This document shows, one piece after another, positions 17,164 to 25,766 of a stretch of 34,561 nt of DNA. Made by a program: the position numbers and the translations under genes. Below the pieces are notes generated by a model, which saw only the letters and a program-made list of their open reading frames with translations, ran no database searches and was not told the DNA's origin. The stretch lies in contig JANXWZ010000073.1 in assembly GCA_025350865.1 (NCBI GenBank), positions 1-34,561 on the forward strand. The letters run 5' to 3'. Each line of letters begins with the position of its first letter. The stretch's first letter is position 1. The stretch is from Rhodanobacteraceae bacterium (lineage in GTDB: Bacteria; Acidobacteriota; Terriglobia; Terriglobales; Acidobacteriaceae).

Positions 17164-18294
17164 CTATGTGGCGGTGCGGGAGCCGATTGGAATCCGCCTG
17201 AGAGCGCGCGTGATTGGGCGTTCGATTGCGAGGTGAACTGCCAGGCCGAGGAGATTGGCCGCGACTACGGCGGCGGCGATAAACGCGACGTCCGAGGTGG
17301 GGGTGTGGTGCAGCCGGGCATAGATGCGGAGGACGAGGCCGATGGTCCAGTCGTAAGCCCAGAGGTGGAAGAGGTAGGTGCTGTAAGACGCGTCGCCAAG
17401 CAGGGAGAGGGTGCGGTCGAGCCACCCGGGACGGACGTTTACGGTCAGGGTGCAAAGTGCAACGACTGCGATGCTAAAGGTGTACTTAGTTGCCGACCAT
17501 GGCGCCGTTTCCTGCGGTACGGTCGTGCCGAACAGTAACCAGACGGCTGGGAGAGCGAGCAGCAGCGCGGGCGATACGGGCAAGTCGAACTTCGGCAGGC
17601 GCCTGACTCTGGTTTCCAGGAATCCGATGAGGGCGCCGGCCGCAAAGAGGCCGATGATGTCGTCGGTGTAGAAGTTAGCGACGCCGTACAGCGGATAGTT
17701 GTGGCCGATGGTGATGGCGAAGGATAGAACGCCGATGAGCAGGCCGATTCCATATCGGATGGGTAGCAGAAGCGTGACCGCAAAGAGCGCATAGAAGCTG
17801 ATCTCGTAGTTGAGGGTCCAACCCTGACTAAGAATGGGGCTGAGTCGATAGTCGCTCGCGTAGTAGTCGGGGATGAAAAAGAGGGACAATAATATCTGCG
17901 CTCGGGCGTGTGGAGTGGGAATGTGCCAGGAGCGGCGACTCTGAAACATGAGCAAAGTCGCCATCCAGTAGAGCGGAACGATGCGCAGGATGCGGTGGTA
18001 GAGGAAGAGGATTGGACTGCGCGGGTCACCGAAGCGGTCGCTGCTTTGCCGGACCATGATAAGTCCGGAGAGGACGAAGAAGGCACATACTCCAAGTTCT
18101 CCGAGGAAATCTGCGGAGTGCCGGGGAAAGCCCAAGTAGAGGTGTCGAAACTCCAACGAGCCGATGGCGTGGTCAATGACGACCAGCGAGGCGGCGATCG
18201 CACGGAGGATCTGGAGATGGACGAGCTTCTGCTTTGCGGAAACGCGAGGCATGGGAGGGGCAAGTTGCTCGGACGTAAGCGGGATAGCTGCCAT
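17164..18294 (-). CDS. Acyltransferase family 3 membrane protein (tandem paralogue 3)
   Basis: The third, most divergent tandem paralogue has 376 residues with LVHLQILRAIAASLVVIDHA, FLGELGVCAFFVLSGLIMVR, YHRILRIVPLYWMATLLMF, SQGWTLNYEISFYALFAVTL, LLGDASYSTYLFHLWAYDW and the basic end IERPITRALRRIPIGSRTAT. The ATG at 18292-18294 lacks a clear ribosome-binding site; an internal ATG at 18252 would still leave the whole domain. It is separated from paralogue 2 by 253 bases carrying a repeat, and diverges from ada. Predicted function as for its paralogues. Confidence 0.86.
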   Translation of the reverse strand: MAAIPLTSEQLAPPMPRVSAKQKLVHLQILRAIAASLVVIDHAIGSLEFRHLYLGFPRHSADFLGELGVCAFFVLSGLIMVRQSSDRFGDPRSPILFLYHRILRIVPLYWMATLLMFQSRRSWHIPTPHARAQILLSLFFIPDYYASDYRLSPILSQGWTLNYEISFYALFAVTLLLPIRYGIGLLIGVLSFAITIGHNYPLYGVANFYTDDIIGLFAAGALIGFLETRVRRLPKFDLPVSPALLLALPAVWLLFGTTVPQETAPWSATKYTFSIAVVALCTLTVNVRPGWLDRTLSLLGDASYSTYLFHLWAYDWTIGLVLRIYARLHHTPTSDVAFIAAAVVAANLLGLAVHLAIERPITRALRRIPIGSRTAT

Positions 18295-18403
18295 TCAGAA
18301 CGATCGGAAATGCGGGTGCGATTTACCGATGGGCATACAGGATGAAAGTTCGGGCGCAATTACCGGAGTGTGGCATTGTTGGCCGCGGAAGAAGATACTT
18401 TGT

Positions 18404-19492
18404 ATGACGATGACAGCGAAAACGAAATCAACGGTGCCGAGCCTGTTTCCGGGCAAGGCGTGGCAACAGGTGCTGGAACGCGACGCGCGGGCGGATGGGC
18501 AGTTCTACTACGCCGTGAAGTCGACGAAGATTTATTGCAAGCCGAGTTGCCCGAGCCGGCGGCCGGATCGCAAGAACGTCACGTTCTTTCCGACGCCGGT
18601 GGCGGCACAGGCGGCGGGCTATCGGGCGTGCCTGCGTTGCGAGCCGGACTCGGTGGCTCCGAAGCAGGACCCGCAGGCCGGGGCGATTGCGGTGGTGACC
18701 GAATACCTGGAGCAGCATAAGGGCGAGAAGACGCGGCTGAAGGACCTGGCGAAGGCTACGGGCGTGGGGAAGTTTACGATCCTGCGCGGCTTCAAGCGGG
18801 TGCTGGGGGTTTCGCCGGGAGAGTATGGGCGGGCGCAGCGGATTGCGGCGTTCAAGGCGAAGGTTCGCGAGCCGAAGGCCAGGATTACGGATGCGATCTA
18901 CGACGCGGGGTTTGGATCGAGCAGCCGGCTGTACGAGGGGTCGGACGCAGCGCTTGGGATGACGCCGACGACGTTGAAGGCGGGCGGCGCGGGGATGCGG
19001 ATTCGCTATACCGTGGCTGATTCGCCGCTGGGTTGGATGGCGGTGGGAGCGACGGACCGGGGGGTTTGCTCGATTTCGTTCGGGGATTCTGAAGAGGTGC
19101 TGGTTTCCGAGCTACAAGCAAAATTTCCGAAGGCGGAGTTGAAGCAGATGGATCGCGAACTGAGCTATGCGGTGGAGGCGATTGTGGAGGGGCTGCGCGA
19201 GCATCCTTCGGCGATTGCACTGCCACTGGACGTGCGGGGGACGGCGTTTCAGCAGAGGGTGTGGCGGGCGCTGCAGGCGATCCCACGCGGGGAGACTCGC
19301 ACGTATTCCGATGTTGCGGCGGCGATTGGGAGTCCGAAGTCTGTACGGGCGGTCGCGGGGGCTTGCGGGGCGAACCCGGTGGCGGTGGTGGTGCCTTGCC
19401 ATCGGGTGGTGGGCAAGGATGGGTCGCTGACAGGGTATCGTTGGGGTGTGGAGCGGAAGCGGACTTTGCTGGAAAACGAAAGGGCGGGTTAG
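18404..19492 (+). CDS. ada: Ada: DNA-methylphosphotriester and O6-methylguanine methyltransferase/regulator
   Basis: This 362-residue protein has the full Ada layout. First is an N-terminal zinc domain with Cys45, Cys49, Cys76 and Cys79, whose spacing equals E. coli Cys38/42/69/72; the first cysteine takes the methyl from phosphotriesters. Next is an AraC-type HTH region (about 95-185, LKDLAKATGVGKFTILRGFK and ITDAIYDAGFGSSSRLYEGS). Last is a C-terminal O6-alkylguanine transferase with the acceptor Cys near residue 332 in VVVPCHRVVGKDGSLTGYRW. It repairs alkylated DNA irreversibly and, once methylated, can activate its own gene. The frame is open upstream to 18164, but that would overlap the divergent acyltransferase. 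The ATG at 18404 (or 18410, eight bases after a TACTTT box) is chosen. Confidence 0.94.
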   Translation: MTMTAKTKSTVPSLFPGKAWQQVLERDARADGQFYYAVKSTKIYCKPSCPSRRPDRKNVTFFPTPVAAQAAGYRACLRCEPDSVAPKQDPQAGAIAVVTEYLEQHKGEKTRLKDLAKATGVGKFTILRGFKRVLGVSPGEYGRAQRIAAFKAKVREPKARITDAIYDAGFGSSSRLYEGSDAALGMTPTTLKAGGAGMRIRYTVADSPLGWMAVGATDRGVCSISFGDSEEVLVSELQAKFPKAELKQMDRELSYAVEAIVEGLREHPSAIALPLDVRGTAFQQRVWRALQAIPRGETRTYSDVAAAIGSPKSVRAVAGACGANPVAVVVPCHRVVGKDGSLTGYRWGVERKRTLLENERAG

Positions 19493-19493
19493 G

Positions 19494-19772
19494 TTGAGCG
19501 ATTCGATTGGGAAGGCTTACAAGCCGTGGCTGATGGTGAGCCTTGCGGTGCTGATTGGATCACTCTTTCTGCTGGGCGTGGTGGGAACCGTGGCGTTTGT
19601 GGGGGCGCAGGGTGCGCCTACGCCGCTGTGGGTGATCGTGCTTGGTGTCGTAGCCGTGCTGGGGATCGCGGCGGGGTTTGGCGGGTTTCTTCTGATTATG
19701 GTGGTGGCGGGTTGGCAGTCGTTTAGAACTTCGCGTAAGGTTCAGGTGATTCCGCCAGAGCATAGTGCGTAA
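19494..19772 (+). CDS. Small two-helix membrane protein of unknown function
   Basis: The roughly 92-residue protein has a TTG start one base after the ada stop, so it is probably translationally coupled to ada. Two hydrophobic helices are visible, about residues 14-36 (LMVSLAVLIGSLFLLGVVGT) and 45-72 (WVIVLGVVAVLGIAAGFGGF), followed by a basic, polar tail (SFRTSRKVQVIPPEHSA). I do not recognise a family. An alternative start is the ATG at 19533. A link to alkylation repair is suggested only by position. Confidence 0.6.
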   Translation: MSDSIGKAYKPWLMVSLAVLIGSLFLLGVVGTVAFVGAQGAPTPLWVIVLGVVAVLGIAAGFGGFLLIMVVAGWQSFRTSRKVQVIPPEHSA

Positions 19773-19829
19773 GAGCTAAAGAAGAACGCAACGGTCGCGG
19801 AGGTTACGCGAAGGGCGCAGAGGACTTCA

Positions 19830-21134
19830 TTGGACGAGCGCGAGGTTTATCGCCGGATTACGCGGCGGCTGATTCCCTACCTGTTTGTGCTGTATATTGT
19901 GGCTTATATCGACCGGGTGAACGTAGGGTTCGCCGCGATGGATATGAAGCGGGCGCTCCACTTTACGGATACGGTTTATGGGACGGGCGCGGGAATCTTC
20001 TTCCTTGGGTATGCGCTGTTCGACCTGCCGAGCAGCCTGATGTTGCGGGTGGTCGGGAGCCGGTTGTGGATTGCGCGGATCATGATCTCGTGGGGGATTA
20101 TCGCGGCTTGCATGATGTTTGTGTCGTCGCCGGTTTCGTTTTACTGGATGCGGTTTCTGCTGGGGGTGGGCGAAGCGGGGTTCGTGCCGGGAATGCTGCT
20201 GTACCTGACGTACTGGTTCCCATCACATGAGCGAGCGAAGGCGGTGGCGAAGTTTATGACGGCCACTTCGCTCGCTGGAGTGGTGGGCGGACCGCTCTCC
20301 AGCGCGCTATTGAAGCTGGATGGCGTGGCCGGGCTGGCGGGCTGGCAGTGGGTGTTTGTGGCCGAGGGCATCCCGACCGTGCTGATTGGGATCTCGGTGC
20401 TTTGGGTGCTGCACGATGGACCGGAGAATGCCGGATGGCTTTCTGCTGAAGAGAAGACCTGGCTGGTGGGGGAACTGAAGCGGGATCGCGAGCGGTATGG
20501 CGCGACTGAGCACCACTCGCTGGGCGATGCGTTCAAGCTGCCGGCGGTGTGGCTGTTGTCGGGCGTGTATATCGTGCTCCAGATCGGGGTCTACATGGTG
20601 AATCTGTGGATGCCACTGATCCTGAACAGCCTGCAGGGAGCGAAGGGAGATTCGAGCCTGATTGCACGTTACTCGACAGTGCCCTACCTGCTGGCGGCGA
20701 TCTCGACGGTGGTGGTGGGGTGGAGTTCTGACCGCTGGAATGAGCGCAAGTGGCATGTGGCGGGCTGCCTGACGACGGCCGCCGTGGGCTTTGCGTGGGC
20801 GGCGATGTCGCACAGCGTGGTGATGGCGCTGTTTGCGTTCTGTGTGGTCGCGATGGGATTGTGGAGCATGACGGGCCCGTTCTGGGCGTGGGCTACACGG
20901 CAGTTGCAAGGCGCGGCGGCGGCCGGGGGCGTGGCGATGATTACGACGATCGGCGCGTTCGGCGGGTTCATCGGACCGTATGTGACGGGCCGGCTGAAGG
21001 ATGCGACGCAGGGGTATTCGGCTGGGCTGCTGGTGATGGGCGGGGTTGCTGTGGTTGGGGCGGCTTTGTGTTTTGTGCGGAGCGGGAAAGAAGTTGGCGG
21101 GTCCCACTCATCGCATGAGATAACGGCGCGATGA
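19830..21134 (+). CDS. MFS transporter, anion:cation symporter (ACS) type
   Basis: This 434-residue transporter has about twelve helices. The N-terminus RRLIPYLFVLYIVAYIDRVN and VGFAAMDMKRALHFTDTVYG, with RFLLGVGEAGFVPGMLLYLT and YWFPSHERAKAVAKF, match the ACS branch of the major facilitator superfamily (tartrate, phthalate, hexuronate and galactarate carriers), which imports organic acids with protons. The TTG start follows AGAGGA by five bases. The last eleven or so codons (GGSHSSHEITAR) and the stop are supplied by a palindromic interspersed repeat (21097-21143), so the native C-terminus was probably replaced. The threonine-dehydratase-like gene follows; a shared catabolic role is possible but unproven. 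Confidence 0.9.
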   Translation: MDEREVYRRITRRLIPYLFVLYIVAYIDRVNVGFAAMDMKRALHFTDTVYGTGAGIFFLGYALFDLPSSLMLRVVGSRLWIARIMISWGIIAACMMFVSSPVSFYWMRFLLGVGEAGFVPGMLLYLTYWFPSHERAKAVAKFMTATSLAGVVGGPLSSALLKLDGVAGLAGWQWVFVAEGIPTVLIGISVLWVLHDGPENAGWLSAEEKTWLVGELKRDRERYGATEHHSLGDAFKLPAVWLLSGVYIVLQIGVYMVNLWMPLILNSLQGAKGDSSLIARYSTVPYLLAAISTVVVGWSSDRWNERKWHVAGCLTTAAVGFAWAAMSHSVVMALFAFCVVAMGLWSMTGPFWAWATRQLQGAAAAGGVAMITTIGAFGGFIGPYVTGRLKDATQGYSAGLLVMGGVAVVGAALCFVRSGKEVGGSHSSHEITAR

Positions 21135-21143
21135 ATGGGGCAC
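21097..21143. repeat. TGGGGCACCC palindromic repeat family, supplying a stop codon
   Basis: GCGGGTCCCACTCATCGCAT...GCGATGAATGGGGCAC. The arms TCATCGC and GCGATGA pair. The TGA in the right arm (21132-21134) ends the MFS transporter gene. Confidence 0.85.
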
Positions 21144-21171
21144 AGATTTGTTTCTCCGTTAGCATGGTGGG

Positions 21172-22143
21172 ATGAGTTCGACATTGCCTTCGCTGAGTGA
21201 GATTGAAGTCGCTGCTGCGCTTGTTTACCAGCACATGCCGCCTACGCCGCAGTTCAACTGGCCTTTGCTGGATCAGGTTGCGGGCACCGAAGTCTGGGTG
21301 AAGCACGAGAACCACACGCGGGTGGGGGCGTTCAAGATTCGCGGTGGGATTGTTCTCTTCGACAAGCTGAAGCGCGAGCAGCCGGAACTGCGCGGGGTGG
21401 TTGCCGCGACGCGTGGGAATCATGGGCAGTCGGTCGGCTTTGCGGCGAAGATGACGGGGCTTCCGGCGACCATTGTGGTTCCGCATGGCAACAGCCGCGA
21501 GAAGAATGCGGCTATGCGGGCGCTGGGGGTCGAGTTGATCGAGCATGGTACGGACTTTCAGGCGGCGTATGAGTTTGCGCAGGCGCTGGGGGCTGAACGC
21601 GGACTGCTGATGGTTCCGAGCTACAACGCGCCGATTGTGCTGGGAGTGGCGACGTATTGCCTGGAGTTTCTGCGCGGTGTGCCGGAATTGGATACTGTAT
21701 ACGTTCCGGTGGGGATGGGGTCTGGGGTTTGCGCGATGGTGGCGGCCCGGGATGCGCTGGGACTGAAGACGAAGGTAGTGGGTGTGGTGTCGTCGGGGGC
21801 TCCGGCGTATCGGCTTTCGTTTGAGGCAGGGCGCGTCGTGGACCATCCGGTGACTACGGTTCTGGCGGACGGGTTGGCTTGCCGGGTGCCGTTGCAGGAG
21901 CCGCTGGACGTGATGATTGCCGGAGTGGAGCGGATGGTCTCGGTGAGCGAGGCGGAGGTGGCTGAGGCGATGCGGACCCTGTTTGCTTGCACGCATAACG
22001 TGGCCGAAGGGGCGGGGGGCGCGTCGACGGCGGGTATGTTGCAGGAGCGGGAGGCGATGCGCGGCAAGCGGGTCGGCGTGACGCTGTGCGGCGGTAACGT
22101 GGATGCGGATGTGTTCGCGAACGTGCTGGCCGGGGTGGAGTAG
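21172..22143 (+). CDS. Threonine dehydratase-like PLP enzyme
   Basis: This 323-residue fold-type II PLP enzyme has the Schiff-base Lys55 in VGAFKIRGG, the asparagine loop ATRGNHGQSVGFAAK and the phosphate-binding loop PVGMGSGVCAM (usually more glycine-rich), ending RVGVTLCGGNVDAD. Family members deaminate threonine, serine or hydroxy-amino acids to keto acids and ammonia. There is no regulatory ACT domain, which points to a catabolic-type enzyme. Alternatives are serine racemase or an ectoine-degradation EutB-like dehydratase. The ATG lies six bases after TAGCAT (21160-21165). The gene follows the MFS transporter and immediately precedes the Sec-exported oxidoreductase (11-base gap). Confidence 0.85.
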   Translation: MSSTLPSLSEIEVAAALVYQHMPPTPQFNWPLLDQVAGTEVWVKHENHTRVGAFKIRGGIVLFDKLKREQPELRGVVAATRGNHGQSVGFAAKMTGLPATIVVPHGNSREKNAAMRALGVELIEHGTDFQAAYEFAQALGAERGLLMVPSYNAPIVLGVATYCLEFLRGVPELDTVYVPVGMGSGVCAMVAARDALGLKTKVVGVVSSGAPAYRLSFEAGRVVDHPVTTVLADGLACRVPLQEPLDVMIAGVERMVSVSEAEVAEAMRTLFACTHNVAEGAGGASTAGMLQEREAMRGKRVGVTLCGGNVDADVFANVLAGVE

Positions 22144-22154
22144 ACTCAATTGCT

Positions 22155-23273
22155 ATGTCGACTAGACTCCTGTTTTTCGCCGTGGCAATTTCATCGCTGG
22201 TAATGGTTTCAGAGGCTACTGCGCAGGGAACGGCAAAGCCTGTGCGGGTGGCGATTGTTGGGCTTGTGCATGGACATGTCAAAGGGCTGCTGAGCGCGCT
22301 GCCGCAGAGCAAGGACGTTCAACTGGTGGCGATTGTGGAGGCGGATGCGGCGCTGTCGAAGCAGTATGCAGACCACTATCACCTGGAACAGAGCCTGTTT
22401 TACAACGACCTTAGCGGGATGCTGGATAAGCTGCATCCGGATGCGGTGCTGGTGTACTCGACGATCAAAGATCATCGCAAGGTGATCGAAGAGGCGGCGC
22501 GGCATGGTGTTTCGTCGATGGTGGAGAAGCCGCTTTCGACGACGCTCGAGGATGCGCTGGCTATCCGTGCGGCCGCCCGGGAACACCATGTGCAGGTTCT
22601 GGTGAACTACGAGACCACGTGGTATGCGAGCAATGATGAGGCTCTGCGGGAGGTGGCGCAGGGCAAGCTGGGTGAGATCCGCAAGGTGGTCGTCCACGAC
22701 GGGCATGAGGGACCGAAGGAGATTGGCGTGGGGCCGGAGTGGCTACCGTGGCTGACCGATCCGGTACAGGATGGGGCGGGGGCACTGTTCGACTTTGGCT
22801 GCTATGGCGCAGACCTGATGACGGTGTTGATGCACGGTGCGACACCGCTGAGCGTGACGGCGGTGATGCAGACGGATAAACCGGAGATCTACCCGAGGGT
22901 GGATGACGATGCGACGGTGATCGTGCGCTATCCGAAGACGCAGGCGGTGCTGATGCCGTCGTGGGACTGGAGCTTTGCGCGGAAGGATATGGAAGTGTAC
23001 GGCGTGAACGGGTATGCGATTACGGTTGCCGGAGATAAGCTGCGGGTTCGTTATAAAGGTGAGGCCGCGGAGTCGGTGATGACGGCGCCGCCGTTGGCGG
23101 AGGGGCACAGGAACTCGCTGGAGTATCTGGCGGGGGTCTTGCGCGGGACGGTGAAGCCAGAGAACGATCTTTCATCGCTGCCCACGAATCTGATCGTGAT
23201 GCAGATTTTGCATGCGGCGCGGCAATCGGCGCGGACCGGGAAGACGGTTGACCTGAAGCCGCTTGCGCCTTAG
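22155..23273 (+). CDS. Sec-exported Gfo/Idh/MocA family protein with atypical Rossmann motif
   Basis: The 372-residue protein begins with a Sec signal peptide (MSTRLLFFAVAISSLVMVSE, cleavage likely after ATA near residue 23) rather than a twin-arginine signal. The nucleotide-binding start reads VRVAIVGLVHGHVKGLL, where the usual GxGxxG is altered to G-L-V-H-G-H. Downstream VLVYSTIKDHRKVIEEAARH and MVEKPLSTTLEDAL keep the family Glu-Lys-Pro motif, and GALFDFGCYGADLMTVLMHG matches the C-terminal fold. A Sec route would require nucleotide loading in the periplasm, so it may bind another ligand or act without cofactor. A TAGACT box (22141-22146, overlapping the previous stop) precedes the ATG by eight bases. 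Confidence 0.84.
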   Translation: MSTRLLFFAVAISSLVMVSEATAQGTAKPVRVAIVGLVHGHVKGLLSALPQSKDVQLVAIVEADAALSKQYADHYHLEQSLFYNDLSGMLDKLHPDAVLVYSTIKDHRKVIEEAARHGVSSMVEKPLSTTLEDALAIRAAAREHHVQVLVNYETTWYASNDEALREVAQGKLGEIRKVVVHDGHEGPKEIGVGPEWLPWLTDPVQDGAGALFDFGCYGADLMTVLMHGATPLSVTAVMQTDKPEIYPRVDDDATVIVRYPKTQAVLMPSWDWSFARKDMEVYGVNGYAITVAGDKLRVRYKGEAAESVMTAPPLAEGHRNSLEYLAGVLRGTVKPENDLSSLPTNLIVMQILHAARQSARTGKTVDLKPLAP

Positions 23274-23335
23274 TGGGTAGTCCGGCGGACTTGTCGGCGA
23301 AAAAGGTTCGGAACGTTGGGGGAGGCCGGGCGGTT

Positions 23336-23366
23336 TCGGGGTCCTTCGCTGCGCCGAGGATGACAG
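23336..23366. repeat. GGATGAC-type interspersed repeat, copy 4
   Basis: GGGGTCCTTCGCTGCGCCGA followed by GGATGACAG, in the gap between convergent genes. GTCCT...AGGATGAC is the same layout as copies 1-3. Confidence 0.7.
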
Positions 23367-23388
23367 GCTGTCTGACTGGTGACTTGGA

Positions 23389-23787
23389 CTAGTGGGTGGT
23401 GCGGAGTCGGCGGCGAGCCAGGATTGCGAGGCCCAGGATGCTGTGCCGAGGAGAAGCAGGGATGGCGGCTCCGGCGATTGGGGTTGGGGTGTCGGTCACG
23501 TTGCTCAGGTTGACTGATCCGGATCGTAGAAATGGCGATAGCGTGTGGGTTCCGGACAGGAACCTGGCGTCCGTGCGTGCGCTGCGGTAGAGCGTGGACA
23601 TGGAGTGGATACTGCTGCCGTCGCCGAGGAACATTTGGTTTTGGTTCGAGGTGGCGTTGAAGAAGTCGATCTGGCGTGAGGCGCTGCGATCGATCTTGAC
23701 GGGTAGAGGTTGGATCGGGGCGGCCTGCGCGACGGGCGCAAACGTAATGGCCACCAGGGCCAGATAAGACAGACGTGTGATTCGCAT
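23389..23787 (-). pseudogene. Exported PEP-CTERM-like protein, sorting signal broken by two frameshifts
   Basis: The open frame (132 residues from the ATG at 23785-23787) starts with a signal peptide (MRITRLSYLALVAITFAPVA, cleavage near AQA). A Ser/Asn-rich secreted body follows (FLGDGSSIHSMSTLYRSA). At the C-terminus the frame reads PTPIAGAAIPASPRHSILGL then AILARRRLRTTH. The neighbouring frame over 23439-23474 reads SPEPPSLLLLGTAS, a textbook PEP motif plus hydrophobic core, and the original frame then resumes with ILGLAILARRRLR. Joined, they give an intact PEP-CTERM signal for exosortase-linked export and anchoring. One extra base near 23475-23495 and one missing base near 23435-23440 would explain the present sequence. 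Either the gene is decaying or there are two sequence errors. Confidence 0.7.
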
Positions 23788-23877
23788 GGGGAGGTTCACC
23801 TGCATGTGTTGCTGTGTTGCTGGCTTATTCAACGGATAATTTCGTGGATTCCCTTTTCTTTTTTGCCAAGGGCAGCA

Positions 23878-24156
23878 TTACTTGCCGAACAAGGTATCGA
23901 TGATGCCTTCGATCACCCCGGAGGTGACGGGCATTTTCATCTGATCCTGGGGCGAGATCGCCGGAGCGACAAAGGCTGGTCCGAGGTTGGTCTGGAAGGA
24001 TCGTGAAGCTGGCTCAGGATGCGCTGCCACGTTTTGGTACGGCAGAAAGGCGGCTCGGGCGCGACCGCAGGATTCGCACGTTTCCGTAAAGTGGGCGTGA
24101 TCGTGGCAGTGATGGTCTTCTGCGCCGGCGTTTAGAACGGTTCGCAAGTCTTCCAT
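23878..24156 (-). CDS. Small Cys/His-rich protein of unknown function
   Basis: The 92-residue protein has no recognised family. Near the N-terminus it has EDHHCHDHAHFTETCESCGR, a dense set of possible metal ligands (Cys, four His, then CxxC). The C-terminal half is neutral to hydrophobic (SGVIEGIIDTLFGK). No signal peptide or membrane helix is seen. A TAGACT box lies seven bases before its ATG on the minus strand, and there is no Shine-Dalgarno sequence. It diverges from ahcY; the starts are 82 bases apart, so the two genes may share a control region. Zinc binding is an inference from residue pattern. Confidence 0.65.
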   Translation of the reverse strand: MEDLRTVLNAGAEDHHCHDHAHFTETCESCGRARAAFLPYQNVAAHPEPASRSFQTNLGPAFVAPAISPQDQMKMPVTSGVIEGIIDTLFGK

Positions 24157-24238
24157 GGGATGAAGTCTACCCCGAAGAGCCGGGACCGTGAGTGATATCC
24201 TTGAGCAGTTAGAAATTCAGCAAATAGAGGGATTTTCG

Positions 24239-25678
<1,440 letters not shown>

Positions 25679-25682
25679 GTGC

Positions 25683-25706
25683 AGTTGGTAGTTGATAGTT
25701 GGTAGT
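25683..25706. repeat. AGTTGRT heptad repeat
   Basis: Three consecutive 7-base units (AGTTGGT, AGTTGAT, AGTTGGT) plus AGT follow the ahcY stop. The 7-base period matches that of the AGCT-type arrays elsewhere in the window. Confidence 0.75.
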
Positions 25707-25708
25707 AG

Positions 25709-25749
25709 ACAGCAAAGGCCACCTCGACGGATGAGGTGGCCTTTGCTGT
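25709..25749 (+). terminator. Terminator hairpin of ahcY, perfect 17-bp stem
   Basis: ACAGCAAAGGCCACCTC (25709-25725) and its exact complement (25733-25749) flank the loop GACGGAT. The stem lies about 30 bases after the ahcY stop and ends just before the promoter-like box of the peptidase gene. There is no long T-run, but the stem top is CTTTGCTGTTGT. A related hairpin with compensating changes lies at 27363-27387. Confidence 0.75.
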
Positions 25750-25766
25750 TGTGATAGGTTTGCGGG

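Noticed and set aside
14575..18294. Mobile element as cause of the tandem acyltransferase genes
   Set aside because: No transposase, integrase, tRNA or terminal inverted repeats were found; simple tandem duplication explains the arrangement.
20968..22149. 393-codon minus-strand frame opposite the dehydratase-like gene
   Set aside because: It is Arg/His/Pro-rich and antisense to a conserved PLP enzyme; no start signal or family.
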